From contig CAWHKS010000025.1 of assembly GCA_963829955.1 (NCBI GenBank), forward strand, positions 62,001-126,000: DNA of 64,000 nucleotides, in the 5' to 3' direction. Origin of the DNA: DASTFY01 sp963829955 (GTDB lineage Bacteria; Actinomycetota; Acidimicrobiia; Acidimicrobiales; Ilumatobacteraceae). Below, one piece after another: positions 7,590-16,981 of this stretch (position 1 is its first letter; every line of letters begins with the position of its first letter). The position numbers and the translations under genes are program-made. A model generated the notes under the pieces. It worked only from the letters and a program-made list of their open reading frames with translations, was not told where the DNA came from and made no database searches.

Positions 7590-8813
7590 ATGAGCCGGTT
7601 CGTGGCCGAACCGTCCGGCGGCGCGATCCGGTGGCTGCGCCGGAACCTGTTCCGCAACCCCATCGACGGTGCCGTCACCGTCGTGGGTGGCGTCGTAGCG
7701 GCGTGGGTCATCTGGCGATTGGTCCGCTTCGTGCTCGTCACCGGGCGGTGGGAGATCGTGGAGGTCAACCTGCGGTTGTTCATGTACGGGCGCTACCCGG
7801 AGGTCCACGTCCTCCGGCTCTCGGTGGCCGTCGTCGTGGCCGCTCTGGTGGGCGGACTGGTCGCCGGCGTCGTCCACTCCCGCCAGGTGCGCGCCGGCAC
7901 GAGCACCGTGGAGCGGATGACGCCGGCCCGCCGTCTTCTCGACCTTCTCGAGCGCTTCTGGCCGCTCGGGATCGGGATCGGGATCATCCTGTCGATGACC
8001 CGGACCCCCGGCCCGACCGTCACGGTCGCGGTGGCGGTGATCGCCGCCGTCCTCGGCCGGATCGCAGGCGGCGTGCTCCCGCGCCGTCTGCACCCGGTGG
8101 TCGCGATCGCCGCAGTCGCCACGCCCTTCGTGCTCATCTGGTACCTGGCCGACGCCGTGGGCTGGAACGACTGGACGGGAATGATGCTCAACGTCTTCCT
8201 CGCGGTGTCGTCGATCCTCCTGTGCTTCCCGTTCGGCGTCCTGCTCGCGCTCGGCCGGCGGTCGCGGCTTCCGCTGCTGCGCGGGATGTGCACCACGCTC
8301 ATCGAACTGGTGCGGGGCGCCCCGCTCTACGTGCTGTTGCTGATGGCCAACGTGGCCCTTGGTTTCTTCGTGCCCCAGGAGTTGGCGCCGGGCAAGGTCG
8401 TGCGGGCCATCGTGGTCTTCACGATCTTTACCGCGGCGTACGTCGCCGAGATCGTCCGGGGCGGATTGCAGAGTCTGCCTTCGGGCCAGGAGGAGGCGGC
8501 CAAGGCACTTGGCCTCTCGCCGACGCGGATCACGTTCCTGATCGTCGTGCCGCAGGCGTTGCGAAACGTGATCCCGGCCGAGGTCGGCCAGTTCATCAGC
8601 TTGTTCAAGGACACGACCCTGGCCGGCGCCGCCATGGGTCTGTTCGAGGTCCTGCGGGTCTCGGAGGCCGTACGGGCCCAGCCGGAGTTCGCAGGCCAGA
8701 ACCTCCTCCCGGAGACCCTCGGCTTCGTCGCTCTGCTGTTCTGGGTGGGGTCCTACACCATGTCTCGTGAGAGTCAGCGCGTCGAACGCAAGCTGGGGGT
8801 GGGCCAACGATGA
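7590..8813 (+). CDS. amino-acid ABC transporter permease (AapM/BztC type)
   Basis: Second permease of the amino-acid importer, expected to pair with the upstream one as a heterodimer. 407 residues with several membrane segments, including an early W-rich hydrophobic stretch. The ATPase-docking EAA motif is near residue 300: QEEAAKALGLSPTRITFLIV followed by VPQALRNVIP. The C-terminal SLFKDTTLAGAAMGLFEVLR is typical of the family. ATG at 7590; its stop overlaps the ATPase start by four bases (ATGA), a sign of translational coupling. Confidence 0.9.
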   Translation: MSRFVAEPSGGAIRWLRRNLFRNPIDGAVTVVGGVVAAWVIWRLVRFVLVTGRWEIVEVNLRLFMYGRYPEVHVLRLSVAVVVAALVGGLVAGVVHSRQVRAGTSTVERMTPARRLLDLLERFWPLGIGIGIILSMTRTPGPTVTVAVAVIAAVLGRIAGGVLPRRLHPVVAIAAVATPFVLIWYLADAVGWNDWTGMMLNVFLAVSSILLCFPFGVLLALGRRSRLPLLRGMCTTLIELVRGAPLYVLLLMANVALGFFVPQELAPGKVVRAIVVFTIFTAAYVAEIVRGGLQSLPSGQEEAAKALGLSPTRITFLIVVPQALRNVIPAEVGQFISLFKDTTLAGAAMGLFEVLRVSEAVRAQPEFAGQNLLPETLGFVALLFWVGSYTMSRESQRVERKLGVGQR

Positions 8814-9610
8814 CCGAGCAGGACGCGGCCGAGGTGGTCGAGGCGGGCGAAGCCGATGCCACGAAGGCCGCTGGACCGGGTGACCCGATCATCGAGATGG
8901 AGGGAGTGGGCAAGCGCTTCGGCGATTTTGTCGCGCTCCGGGACGTGGACCTGTGCGTGGGCCGGCGGGAGGTCGTCGTCGTCATCGGCCCGTCGGGTTC
9001 GGGCAAGTCGACCCTGATCCGCTGCATCAACCGGCTGGAGGAACATGACGCCGGGCGGATCGTGGTCGACGGGGTGGAGCTCTCGAACGACATCCGGAAC
9101 ATCCAGGAGATCCGGCGGGAGACGGGGATGGTCTTCCAGCAGTTCAACCTCTTCCCGCACCTCACCGTGCTCGACAACGTCACGCTGGCGCCCCGCCAGG
9201 TCCTCAAACTGCGCCGCCGCAACGCTGAGGAGATGGCGATGGCGCTGCTCGAGCGGGTGCGCATACCTGAGCAAGCGGCCAAGTATCCGGGTCAGCTGTC
9301 GGGGGGCCAGCAGCAGCGGGTCGCCATCGCCCGGGCCTTGGCGATGAAACCGAAGGTGATGCTGTTCGACGAGCCCACGTCGGCCCTCGATCCCGAGATG
9401 ATCAACGAGGTGTTGGACGTCATGAAGGACCTCGCCCACGACGGCATGACGATGATCGTCGTGACCCATGAGATGGGCTTTGCCCGGGAGGTGGCGGACC
9501 GGGTCGTGTTCATGGCCGACGGGCAGATCGTGGAGGTGGGCACGCCCGAGCACTTCTTCCTCGACCCGCGGGAAGACCGGACCAAGCTCTTCCTCTCCCA
9601 GATCCTTTGA
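8810..9610 (+). CDS. amino-acid ABC transporter ATP-binding protein (AapP/GlnQ type)
   Basis: Cytoplasmic ATPase that energises the importer. It has Walker A GPSGSGKST near residue 61, Q-loop FQQFNLFPHLTVLDN, signature LSGGQQQRVAIARAL near 163, Walker B VMLFDEPTSALDPEM, and the H-loop VVTHEMGFA. Length 266 residues, including about 25 extra N-terminal residues rich in Glu and Ala. Last gene of the transporter cluster; the next gene, dxr, starts 53 bases on. Confidence 0.93.
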   Translation: MTEQDAAEVVEAGEADATKAAGPGDPIIEMEGVGKRFGDFVALRDVDLCVGRREVVVVIGPSGSGKSTLIRCINRLEEHDAGRIVVDGVELSNDIRNIQEIRRETGMVFQQFNLFPHLTVLDNVTLAPRQVLKLRRRNAEEMAMALLERVRIPEQAAKYPGQLSGGQQQRVAIARALAMKPKVMLFDEPTSALDPEMINEVLDVMKDLAHDGMTMIVVTHEMGFAREVADRVVFMADGQIVEVGTPEHFFLDPREDRTKLFLSQIL

Positions 9611-9662
9611 GGAACGACCGGCCCGGTGAGCGCCCACTTGCGGGGGCTGGGAGACTGATCGC

Positions 9663-10820
9663 ATGACCGTGCGAGTCGCCATCGCCGGAGCAAGCGGCTC
9701 GATCGGCACGCAGGCGCTCGACGTCATCCGGGCCGAGCGCGACCGCTACACGGTGGTGGGGCTCGGCGTGTCCTCGTCCGTCTCGACCCTCATCGACCAG
9801 GCCCTCGAGTTCCGGCCGAAGGTGGTGGCCGTCGCCGACCCGCTGGCGCGGGCCGAAGCAGCGGCCGCGCTCCCGTTCGCGGAGGTCGTCGCCGACCTGG
9901 CCGAGCTCGTCAGCGAAGCCGACGTGGTCGTCAACGGCGTCGTGGGCTTCGCTGGCCTCCCCGTCACCCTCGCGACGCTGGCCGCTGGCCGCCGGCTGGC
10001 CCTGGCCAACAAGGAGAGCCTGATCGCCGCCGGGCCCGTCGTGCAGCCGCTGCGGGCCACGCCGGGCGCCGAGCTGATCCCGGTCGACTCCGAGCACGGC
10101 GCCGTGCACCAGTGCCTCCGGGCCGCCGACGGCGGGACCCGTCAGCTCGACCGCATCGTCCTCACGGCCAGCGGCGGCCCCTTCCGGGGGAGGACGGCCG
10201 AGGACCTCGCCGCGGTGACGGTCGAGGACGCGCTGGCCCATCCGACCTGGTCGATGGGTCCGAAGATCACCGTGGACTCCTCGACCCTCATGAACAAGGG
10301 CCTGGAGGTCATCGAGGCCCACGAGCTGTTCGGCGTGCCCTACGACCGCATCGAGGTCATCGTCCACCCGCAGTCCGTCGTGCACTCGATGGTGGAGTTC
10401 AGCGACGGGTCCACGATCGCCCAGCTCTCGCTCCCGGACATGCGCCTGCCGATCGGCTACGCGCTCGCGTACCCGGCGCGCATCGGGACGCCCTTCGGAC
10501 GCATCGACTGGACGACCCTCCGGCGGCTGGACTTCGAGGCTCCTGACCTGGGCACGTTCCGCTGCCTCGGCCTGGCCTACGAGGCCGGCCGAGCGGGCGG
10601 CACCGCCCCCGCCTGGCTCAACGCGGCCAACGAAGTGGCGGTCGAGGCGTTCCTCGACGGAAGGATTCGCTGGGCGGCCATCCCCGACGTTTTGGAAGGG
10701 GCTCTGTCCAGGCATGATGGGACGGTGCCGGACTCCGTTGACGCCGTGATCGAGGCGGACAGTCGGGGACGCGCCGCGGCGTCCGCCGTCATCGGCGCGA
10801 TGGGAGGAGCGGATCGATGA
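9663..10820 (+). CDS. dxr: 1-deoxy-D-xylulose 5-phosphate reductoisomerase
   Basis: Second enzyme of the MEP isoprenoid pathway; converts DXP to 2-C-methylerythritol 4-phosphate with NADPH. The N-terminus VAIAGASGSIGTQALDVIR is the NADPH-binding motif. Further on are NKESLIAAG, the metal and substrate region DSEHGAVHQCL, TASGGPFRG, and the long conserved block WSMGPKITVDSSTLMNKGLE. 385 residues, normal length. The ATG at 9663 directly starts the Rossmann strand. It overlaps rseP by four bases and sits near ispG, so two MEP-pathway genes flank the site-2 protease, the usual bacterial arrangement. Confidence 0.96.
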   Translation: MTVRVAIAGASGSIGTQALDVIRAERDRYTVVGLGVSSSVSTLIDQALEFRPKVVAVADPLARAEAAAALPFAEVVADLAELVSEADVVVNGVVGFAGLPVTLATLAAGRRLALANKESLIAAGPVVQPLRATPGAELIPVDSEHGAVHQCLRAADGGTRQLDRIVLTASGGPFRGRTAEDLAAVTVEDALAHPTWSMGPKITVDSSTLMNKGLEVIEAHELFGVPYDRIEVIVHPQSVVHSMVEFSDGSTIAQLSLPDMRLPIGYALAYPARIGTPFGRIDWTTLRRLDFEAPDLGTFRCLGLAYEAGRAGGTAPAWLNAANEVAVEAFLDGRIRWAAIPDVLEGALSRHDGTVPDSVDAVIEADSRGRAAASAVIGAMGGADR

Positions 10821-12055
10821 CCATCGGCACCCTCGTCCGCAGCGATCCGCAGGATGCACCCGGCCTCAGCCCCGGTCAATCGGCCCTCCGGCTGGCCATC
10901 GCCCTGGGGCTCTTGGTCTTCCTGGGCTTCGCGGCGTCGTGGGGCGTCGTGTTCTTCGTTGTCGCGCTGCTCCTGTCGATCGTGCTCCACGAGCTCGGCC
11001 ACTACATGGGCGCCCGCTGGGGCGGGATGAAGGTCACCGAGTACTTCATCGGGTTCGGCCCCCGCATCTGGAGCACCCGCCGGGGCGAGACCGAGTACGG
11101 CGTGAAGGCCATCCCCCTCGGCGCCTACGTGAAGGTGCCTGGGATGAGCAACCTGGAGGAGATCCCTCCTGAGGACGAGCCCCGCACCTACCGCGCGCAG
11201 TCCTACGGCCGCCGTGTGCGCATGGTCTTCGCCGGGCCGGCCATGAACCTGCTCGTGGCCCTCGTGCTGTTCATCGCCTTCTTCGCGGCCCACGAGGAGC
11301 GCATCATCAGCGATCCGCGGTGGCCCACCATCGACACCCCCGGGGACGCGACACCGGCGGAGATCGCCGGGCTCCTGGCCGGCGACCAGATCATCAGCCT
11401 CGACGGCGTCGACGTGACCGACTTCGATACGTTCCGCGAGACCGTGCGAGAGCTGCCGGGCGAGACCGTCCCGCTCGAGATCGAACGCGGCGGCGTGCGG
11501 CAGGACCTGACCGTCACCCTCGGCGACCGCAACCCGGGCACCGGAGAAGGAGGCATCGGCTTCCTCGGGGTGTCGCCGGCGGTCGACGTCGACTACGTCG
11601 GGCGCAACCTGCCTGAGGCGGTGCAACGGTCGTTCACGGAGTTCGGCACACAGGTCGGTGGCACCGTGGTCGGCATCGGTCGCATCTTCAGCCCCTCGGG
11701 GCTCAACCAGCTCTGGGAGACCGTGAGCGGTGAGCGGGCCGACAATCCGACCGAGCGGGCCAGCTCGATCGTCGGCATCGTCCGCGAGGGCGGCCGGGCG
11801 GCCGACACCGGCTGGGTCTATTTCATCGGCCTCCTGGGCGCGGTCAACCTTGCCCTCGGCATGTTCAACCTGCTGCCGCTGCTCCCGCTCGACGGCGGAC
11901 ACATCGTCATCGCCACCTATGAGCGCCTGCGGTCACGCGGGGGCAGCGTCTACCGGGTGGACATGGCCAAGGTGATGCCGATCTTCGTGATCCCCCTGAT
12001 CCTCCTTTTCACGGTGGTGATCGGGGCGTTCTGGCTCGACATCACCGGGTCCTGA
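10817..12055 (+). CDS. rseP: site-2 intramembrane metalloprotease (RseP/Rip1 family)
   Basis: M50 protease that cleaves membrane-bound substrates such as anti-sigma factors. HELGH zinc motif near residue 57 inside the first hydrophobic segment (IVLHELGHYMGARW), a PDZ domain around residues 125-215 (AGLLAGDQIISLDGVDV), and the second metal site NLLPLLPLDGGH near 350. 412 residues. The ATG overlaps the dxr stop (ATGA), and ispG follows one base after its stop. The order dxr-rseP-ispG is widespread. The substrate is unknown; no sigma/anti-sigma pair lies in this window. Confidence 0.93.
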   Translation: MTIGTLVRSDPQDAPGLSPGQSALRLAIALGLLVFLGFAASWGVVFFVVALLLSIVLHELGHYMGARWGGMKVTEYFIGFGPRIWSTRRGETEYGVKAIPLGAYVKVPGMSNLEEIPPEDEPRTYRAQSYGRRVRMVFAGPAMNLLVALVLFIAFFAAHEERIISDPRWPTIDTPGDATPAEIAGLLAGDQIISLDGVDVTDFDTFRETVRELPGETVPLEIERGGVRQDLTVTLGDRNPGTGEGGIGFLGVSPAVDVDYVGRNLPEAVQRSFTEFGTQVGGTVVGIGRIFSPSGLNQLWETVSGERADNPTERASSIVGIVREGGRAADTGWVYFIGLLGAVNLALGMFNLLPLLPLDGGHIVIATYERLRSRGGSVYRVDMAKVMPIFVIPLILLFTVVIGAFWLDITGS

Positions 12056-12056
12056 G

Positions 12057-13274
12057 TTGGCCGTCGCACGGCGGCCCACCCGCCAGATCATGGTGGGGTC
12101 GGTGCCCGTCGGTGGCGACGCGCCTATAAGCGTCCAATCGATGACCATCACGAAGACCGCGGACGTCGAGGGCACGCTCCAGCAGATCTACGCGCTGGCC
12201 GCCGCTGGCTGCGACATCGTCCGTTGCACCTGCAACGAAGCTGAGGCGGCTGAGGGGCTGGCGCAGATCGTGCCCCGGTCGCCCGTACCGATCATCGCCG
12301 ACATCCACCACCAGTACCGCATGGCCCTCGCCGCGCTGGAGGCGGGCGTCCAGGGGCTGCGCCTCAACCCGGGCAACATCCGCCGGGCCGAGCACATCAA
12401 GGCCGTGGCCAGCGAGGCGCGGGACCGCAACGTGCCCATCCGCATCGGCGTCAACGGCGGCTCGCTGGACGACCGGCTGTACAAGAAGCACGGCGGCATC
12501 ACGCCCGAGGCCATGGTCGAGTCGGCGCTCGTCGAGCTGGCGTACTTCGACGAGGTCGACTTCGACCTGGTCAAGATCTCCGTCAAGGCCTCGAGCGTGC
12601 CGCTGATGGTGGAGGCGTACCGCCAGCTCTCGGAAGCCACCGACCATCCGCTCCACCTGGGGGTGACCGAGGCCGGGCCGCCGCCCGCGGGCCTGGTCAA
12701 GGCCACTGCGGGCATGGCGACGCTGCTCCTCGAAGGCATCGGCGACACCATCCGCTACTCGCTCACGGCCGATCCGGTCGAGGAGGCCAGGGCCGGGCGG
12801 CAGCTGCTGGAGGCCCTCGGCCTGCGGGAGCGCAAGAACGTCGACCTCATCGCCTGCCCGAGCTGCGGCCGCGCCGAGGTGGACGTCATCGACGTCGCCA
12901 ACCGCGCCCTCGAAGCCTTCGGCGAGCGGCAGCTCCCGCTGCAGGTGGCGGTGATGGGCTGTGTGGTCAACGGGCCGGGCGAGGCCAGGGAGGCCGACCT
13001 GGGCATCGCCGCCGGCAACAAGCGGGGACATCTGTTCGTGAAGGGCCGGAACGTGGCCGTCGTGCCCGAGGAGGACATGGTCGACGCGCTGGTCGAGTGG
13101 GCCGAGTTCATCAACGAGCACGGCACCGACGCCGCCATCGCCCGCGCCGACACCAGCATCGCCGAGCGCGAGGCGCAGCGGGACCGGTCCGTCCTCCTGG
13201 CGGCGCAGGGCGAGGACGCCAACCATGCCGGGGAACGCATCGTGGAGATCCGCAAGACCGTCAGCCAAGGCTGA
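12057..13274 (+). CDS. ispG: 4-hydroxy-3-methylbut-2-en-1-yl diphosphate synthase
   Basis: Iron-sulfur enzyme of the MEP pathway (GcpE) that reduces the cyclic intermediate MEcPP to HMBPP. Conserved N-terminal VGSVPVGGDAPISVQSMT, the IADIHHQYRMAL block, and the cluster cysteines CPSCGRAEVDV near residue 266 and GCVVNGPGEAREADLG near 300. 405 residues. The likely start is a TTG at 12057, one base after the rseP stop; no ATG or GTG lies upstream of the first conserved residues in this frame. It needs a [4Fe-4S] cluster, which the suf genes in this window would supply. Confidence 0.95.
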   Translation: MAVARRPTRQIMVGSVPVGGDAPISVQSMTITKTADVEGTLQQIYALAAAGCDIVRCTCNEAEAAEGLAQIVPRSPVPIIADIHHQYRMALAALEAGVQGLRLNPGNIRRAEHIKAVASEARDRNVPIRIGVNGGSLDDRLYKKHGGITPEAMVESALVELAYFDEVDFDLVKISVKASSVPLMVEAYRQLSEATDHPLHLGVTEAGPPPAGLVKATAGMATLLLEGIGDTIRYSLTADPVEEARAGRQLLEALGLRERKNVDLIACPSCGRAEVDVIDVANRALEAFGERQLPLQVAVMGCVVNGPGEAREADLGIAAGNKRGHLFVKGRNVAVVPEEDMVDALVEWAEFINEHGTDAAIARADTSIAEREAQRDRSVLLAAQGEDANHAGERIVEIRKTVSQG

Positions 13275-13342
13275 CCGTCAGGGCTGAACCCGACCAGAAC
13301 AGGGGGTGGCGAGGAGCCGGCGAGCACTACCCTCGTCCGTTC

Positions 13343-14758
13343 ATGGCCAAGCGCAGTGTCCTCACCCCTCAGGCCGAGGACTTCCCCCGTTGGTACCAGG
13401 ACGTCGTGGCCAAAGCCGAGCTGGCCGACAACGGCCCCGTGCGGGGCACGATGGTCATCTTCCCGTACGGGTACGCGCTATGGGAGCGGATGCAGGCCGA
13501 GGAGGACGCCCGCATCAAGGCGGCCGGCGCGCGGAACTGCTACTTCCCGCTGTTCATCCCCGAGAGCTACCTGCACCGGGAGGCGGAGCACGTCGAGGGT
13601 TTCAGTCCTGAGCTGGCCGTGGTCACCCACGGCGGTGGGAAGGAGCTCGAGGAGCCCGTCGTGGTTCGGCCCACCAGCGAGACGGTCATCGGCGAGTACA
13701 TGGCCAAGTGGATCCAGTCCTACCGCGACCTACCCCTGCTGTGGAACGTGTGGGGGAACGTGGTGCGCTGGGAGCTGCGTCCCCGCTTGTTCCTGCGGAC
13801 CAGCGAGTTCCTCTGGCAGGAGGGGCACACCGCGCACGCCACCTACGAGGACGCGGCGGCCTACGCCGAGCGCATCCTGCACGAGGTCTACGCCGACTTC
13901 ATGGTCAACGTGCTGGCGATCCCGATCGTCAAGGGCCGCAAGACCACCCGGGAGCGTTTCCCGGGAGCCATCAACACCATGACCTGCGAGGCCATGATCC
14001 GCGACGGCAAGGCCCTCCAGATGGCCACCAGCCATGAGCTGGGCCAGAACTTCGCCCGGGCCTTCGAGATCCAGCACCTCGACGCCGGCGGCCAGCAGCA
14101 GCTCTGCTGGACCACCTCGTGGGGCTCGTCGACCCGCATGGTCGGCGGGCTGATCATGTGCCACGGGGACGATGCCGGCCTGCGGGTGCCTCCCCGTCTG
14201 GCCCCGACGCAGGTCGTCGTGGTGCTCGTGAAGGACGAAGACGGAGCCGGCGCCGCCGCGGAAGCCTTGGTGAAGGAGCTCGACGCTGCCGGAGTGCGGG
14301 TCGAGCTCGACGCCCGGGTGGACGTCAGCTTCGGCCGGCGCTCCGTGGACTGGGAGCTGAAGGGGGTCCCGGTCCGCCTCGAGGTCGGCCCGCGAGACCT
14401 GGCCGAGGGCGTCATCACCGTGGTCCGGCGTGACCTGGGGACGAAGGAGTCCGTGCCACTCGGCTCGGTCGCTCTCGACGCTCCAGCCCTCCTGGAGTCC
14501 ATCCAGACCGACATGCTGGCGGCGGCGACCGCCGCGCGGGACGCCCGGACCCACGAAGTGGCCAGCGCCGACGCGGCCGTGGAGGCGTCGGCCGACGGGT
14601 GGGCGATCATGGATTGGGACGCCCTGCGGGCCTCCGACGGCGAGGCCAAGCTGCGCGAACAGGGCATCACCGTGCGCTGCCTGGTGGCTGGGGACGGCTC
14701 GCTACCGGCCAGCGAGGACGCCCCGGGCAACGTCGCCTACCTCGGTCGGGCCTACTAG
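13343..14758 (+). CDS. proS: prolyl-tRNA synthetase, short (archaeal/eukaryal-like) type
   Basis: Class II synthetase charging tRNA-Pro. The ATG at 13343 gives MAKRSVLTPQAEDFPRWYQD, the start of the roughly 480-residue archaeal/eukaryal-like ProRS family, not the 570-residue bacterial form with the inserted editing domain. Motif 2 region NVVRWELRPRLFLRTSEFLW and motif 3 region TSWGSSTRMVGGLIMCHGDD are clear. 471 residues; the extra C-terminal zinc-like domain of this type is present in reduced form ending CLVAGDGSLPASEDAPGNVA. The ribosome-binding site is weak. It lies 68 bases after ispG. Confidence 0.94.
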   Translation: MAKRSVLTPQAEDFPRWYQDVVAKAELADNGPVRGTMVIFPYGYALWERMQAEEDARIKAAGARNCYFPLFIPESYLHREAEHVEGFSPELAVVTHGGGKELEEPVVVRPTSETVIGEYMAKWIQSYRDLPLLWNVWGNVVRWELRPRLFLRTSEFLWQEGHTAHATYEDAAAYAERILHEVYADFMVNVLAIPIVKGRKTTRERFPGAINTMTCEAMIRDGKALQMATSHELGQNFARAFEIQHLDAGGQQQLCWTTSWGSSTRMVGGLIMCHGDDAGLRVPPRLAPTQVVVVLVKDEDGAGAAAEALVKELDAAGVRVELDARVDVSFGRRSVDWELKGVPVRLEVGPRDLAEGVITVVRRDLGTKESVPLGSVALDAPALLESIQTDMLAAATAARDARTHEVASADAAVEASADGWAIMDWDALRASDGEAKLREQGITVRCLVAGDGSLPASEDAPGNVAYLGRAY

Positions 14759-14892
14759 CCGGTCCAGAGCACCCCACCGGCAGCGGAGCTTCCGGCGGGG
14801 AACCCCGCCAGTCCCAGGGACGCGGTCAGAACGTCTCAAGGTTCGGACCCGAGCGGAGGCTAGACTCGTTCGGTCCTTAGTCGTCTATGGCG

Positions 14893-14921
14893 AAGGCGTG
14901 GGCGGTTTCCGTCCACGCCTT
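14893..14921 (+). promoter_or_regulatory. rimP leader hairpin (attenuator/terminator-like)
   Basis: A 9-bp perfect stem AAGGCGTGG/CCACGCCTT (14893-14901 with 14913-14921) and a short T-run stand immediately before the GAAGGAGG of rimP. A terminator-like hairpin just ahead of rimP is seen in many bacteria and is thought to attenuate the rimP-nusA-infB operon; that role is inferred here. A TAGACT at 14861 could be a -10 element for it, but no good -35 was seen. Confidence 0.55.
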
Positions 14922-14945
14922 TTGTGTGAAGGAGGTGCCGTCCAG

Positions 14946-15467
14946 GTGAGCGTGTCGGACCGGGTCCGGGACCTCGTCGCGCCCATCTGCACGGACCTCG
15001 GGCTCGAGCTCTACGACGTCGAGCACACCGGCGGCAAGGTCCGCGTGACGGTGGAGCGGCCCGGCGGTGTGGACCTGGAGGCACTGTCGATCGCTACCCG
15101 GCTGATCTCGCGTGAGCTCGACGAGCGCGACCCTGTGCCGGGCCGGTACCAGCTCGAAGTGTCGAGCCCGGGCCTGGAGCGCTCGCTGCGCCTGCCCGCG
15201 CACTTCCAGCGGGCCGTCGGCTCCACCGTCAGCATCCGCCTGCACCCCGGCGCCGGTGAAGAGCGCCGGCTGGCGGGAACGCTGACCGACGCCGACGACG
15301 AGGGGATCACCGTCCAGGTCGAAGGCACCGGCGCGGTGCAGGTGCCCTACGGCGACATCGAGCGCGCCCGCACCACCTTCGCCTGGGGTGGCCAGCCCAA
15401 GCCGGGCAAGCGGCCCGCCGCCCAGCACACCCCCGCTCGCCGCGAATCCGCAAAGGAACAAGCATGA
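14946..15467 (+). CDS. rimP: ribosome maturation factor RimP
   Basis: Assists late assembly of the 30S subunit. The GTG at 14946, 11 bases after GAAGGAGG, gives MSVSDRVRDLVAPICTDLGL, a standard RimP start. The N-terminal DUF150 domain contains LELYDVEHTGGKVRVTVERP and the conserved YQLEVSSPGLERSLR; the C-terminal SH3-like part has PYGDIERARTTFAWGG. 173 residues. The stop overlaps the nusA ATG by four bases, the classical rimP-nusA-infB operon. Confidence 0.94.
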   Translation: MSVSDRVRDLVAPICTDLGLELYDVEHTGGKVRVTVERPGGVDLEALSIATRLISRELDERDPVPGRYQLEVSSPGLERSLRLPAHFQRAVGSTVSIRLHPGAGEERRLAGTLTDADDEGITVQVEGTGAVQVPYGDIERARTTFAWGGQPKPGKRPAAQHTPARRESAKEQA

Positions 15468-16927
15468 GCATGAGCAACATCGACATGGTCGACGCCGTCA
15501 GGATGCTGGCCGCCGATCGCGGGATCCCGGTGGACACCCTGCTCCAGGTCCTCGCCGATGCCCTGGTCACGGCGTACAAGCGCCGTCCCGACGCCGCCGA
15601 CGAGGCCGAGGTTCAGATCGACGCCGAGACCATGGACATCCGGATCTTCGCCTACGACATCGACGAGGTCGGCGACCTGGTCAACCGGCGCGACGACACG
15701 CCCGACGACATGGGCCGCATCGCCGCCCAGACCTTCCGCCAGGTCCTGTCCCAGCGCATCCGCGAGGTCGAGCGGGACCGCAAGTTCGAGGAGTACGCCA
15801 ACCGCGAGGGCGACATCGTCACCGGGATCGTGCAGCAGCTTGACAACCGCTACACGCTGCTGGACCTGGGCAAGGTCGAGGCGCTCCTGCCCCAGGCCGA
15901 GCAGGTGCCCTACGAGCGTCCGGAGCCCGGCGCCCGCCTGAAGGCGTACATCGTCGAGGTCCGCCGCACGCCCAAGGGCCCGCAGATCGTGGTCTCTCGC
16001 ACCCACCCCGGCCTCATCAAGCGCCTGTTCGAGCTCGAGGTGCCCGAGATCGGCGACGGTGTCGTCGAGATCAAGGCCTGCGCCCGCGAGCCCGGCCACC
16101 GCACGAAGATGGCCGTCCTGTCCAACGACCACAACGTGGACCCCGTCGGCGCCTGCGTCGGCGCACGCGGCGCGCGGGTGCGGATGGTCGTGACCGAGCT
16201 GCGGGGCGAGAAGATCGACATCGTCCCCTTCAGCGAGGACCAGGCCGACTTCGTGGCCAAGGCGCTGTCGCCGGCCAAAGTGAAGGAGGTCCGGATCCAC
16301 GAGGACACCGGCATCGCCGAGGTCATCGTGCCCGACTTCCAGCTCTCCCTGGCCATCGGCCGGGAGGGCCAGAACGCCCGGCTGGCCGCCCGGCTGACCG
16401 GTTGGCGCGTCGACATCAAGAGCGAGACGCAGCGGGCCGAGGAGGATGCCGGCATCTTCCGCTCGGACGAGCGCTACGAGCGCGAGGAAGGCGTCGAGTA
16501 CGCCGAGGGCGAATGGGTGCCGAACGCCGAGTCGGGCGAGCTGGAGTGGCACGCCGCCGACGGCACCGTCGTCAGTGCGCAGGAGTGGGCCGCCGGCGGC
16601 GAGGCCGAAGGGACCGAGGCGCCCGAAGGGGCCGAGTCGGCCGAAGGTGGCGAGGGGCCCGAGTCGGCCGGATCCGCCGAGTCCGCCGACGGCGAGGCCC
16701 AGGTCACGACGGACGAGGTCACGAGGAACGAGGGCGCGACCGACGAGGTGCCAACGGGCGAGGTAGAGGCCAGCCCGACCGACGCCACGCCCGAGGAGGC
16801 CAGTGGCGCCTCCGAGGAGGCGGCCGAGGCGGCGCTGGACGAGGAGGCGGCCATCGAGGCCGATCTCGACCCGATCCAGGACGCGGCCGACGCCGAAGCG
16901 GCCCAGCGGACCGACGAGCAGGAGTAG
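15464..16927 (+). CDS. nusA: transcription termination/antitermination factor NusA
   Basis: RNA polymerase-associated factor controlling pausing and termination. N-terminal polymerase-binding domain (MVDAVRMLAADRGIPVDTLL), S1 domain from about residue 113 (GDIVTGIVQQLDNRYTLLDL), KH1 around 230 (VDPVGACVGARGARV) and KH2 near 296 (LAIGREGQNARLAARLTGW). The last 140 residues are an acidic Glu/Ala/Asp/Thr-rich tail without recognised domain, longer than in most actinobacteria, whose NusA ends soon after KH2. 487 residues. Start overlaps rimP. Confidence 0.96.
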   Translation: MSMSNIDMVDAVRMLAADRGIPVDTLLQVLADALVTAYKRRPDAADEAEVQIDAETMDIRIFAYDIDEVGDLVNRRDDTPDDMGRIAAQTFRQVLSQRIREVERDRKFEEYANREGDIVTGIVQQLDNRYTLLDLGKVEALLPQAEQVPYERPEPGARLKAYIVEVRRTPKGPQIVVSRTHPGLIKRLFELEVPEIGDGVVEIKACAREPGHRTKMAVLSNDHNVDPVGACVGARGARVRMVVTELRGEKIDIVPFSEDQADFVAKALSPAKVKEVRIHEDTGIAEVIVPDFQLSLAIGREGQNARLAARLTGWRVDIKSETQRAEEDAGIFRSDERYEREEGVEYAEGEWVPNAESGELEWHAADGTVVSAQEWAAGGEAEGTEAPEGAESAEGGEGPESAGSAESADGEAQVTTDEVTRNEGATDEVPTGEVEASPTDATPEEASGASEEAAEAALDEEAAIEADLDPIQDAADAEAAQRTDEQE

Positions 16928-16981
16928 GCGACGACAGCCATCAGCCCTGGCGGCGAGCGGCCCGAACCGCTCCGCACGTGT

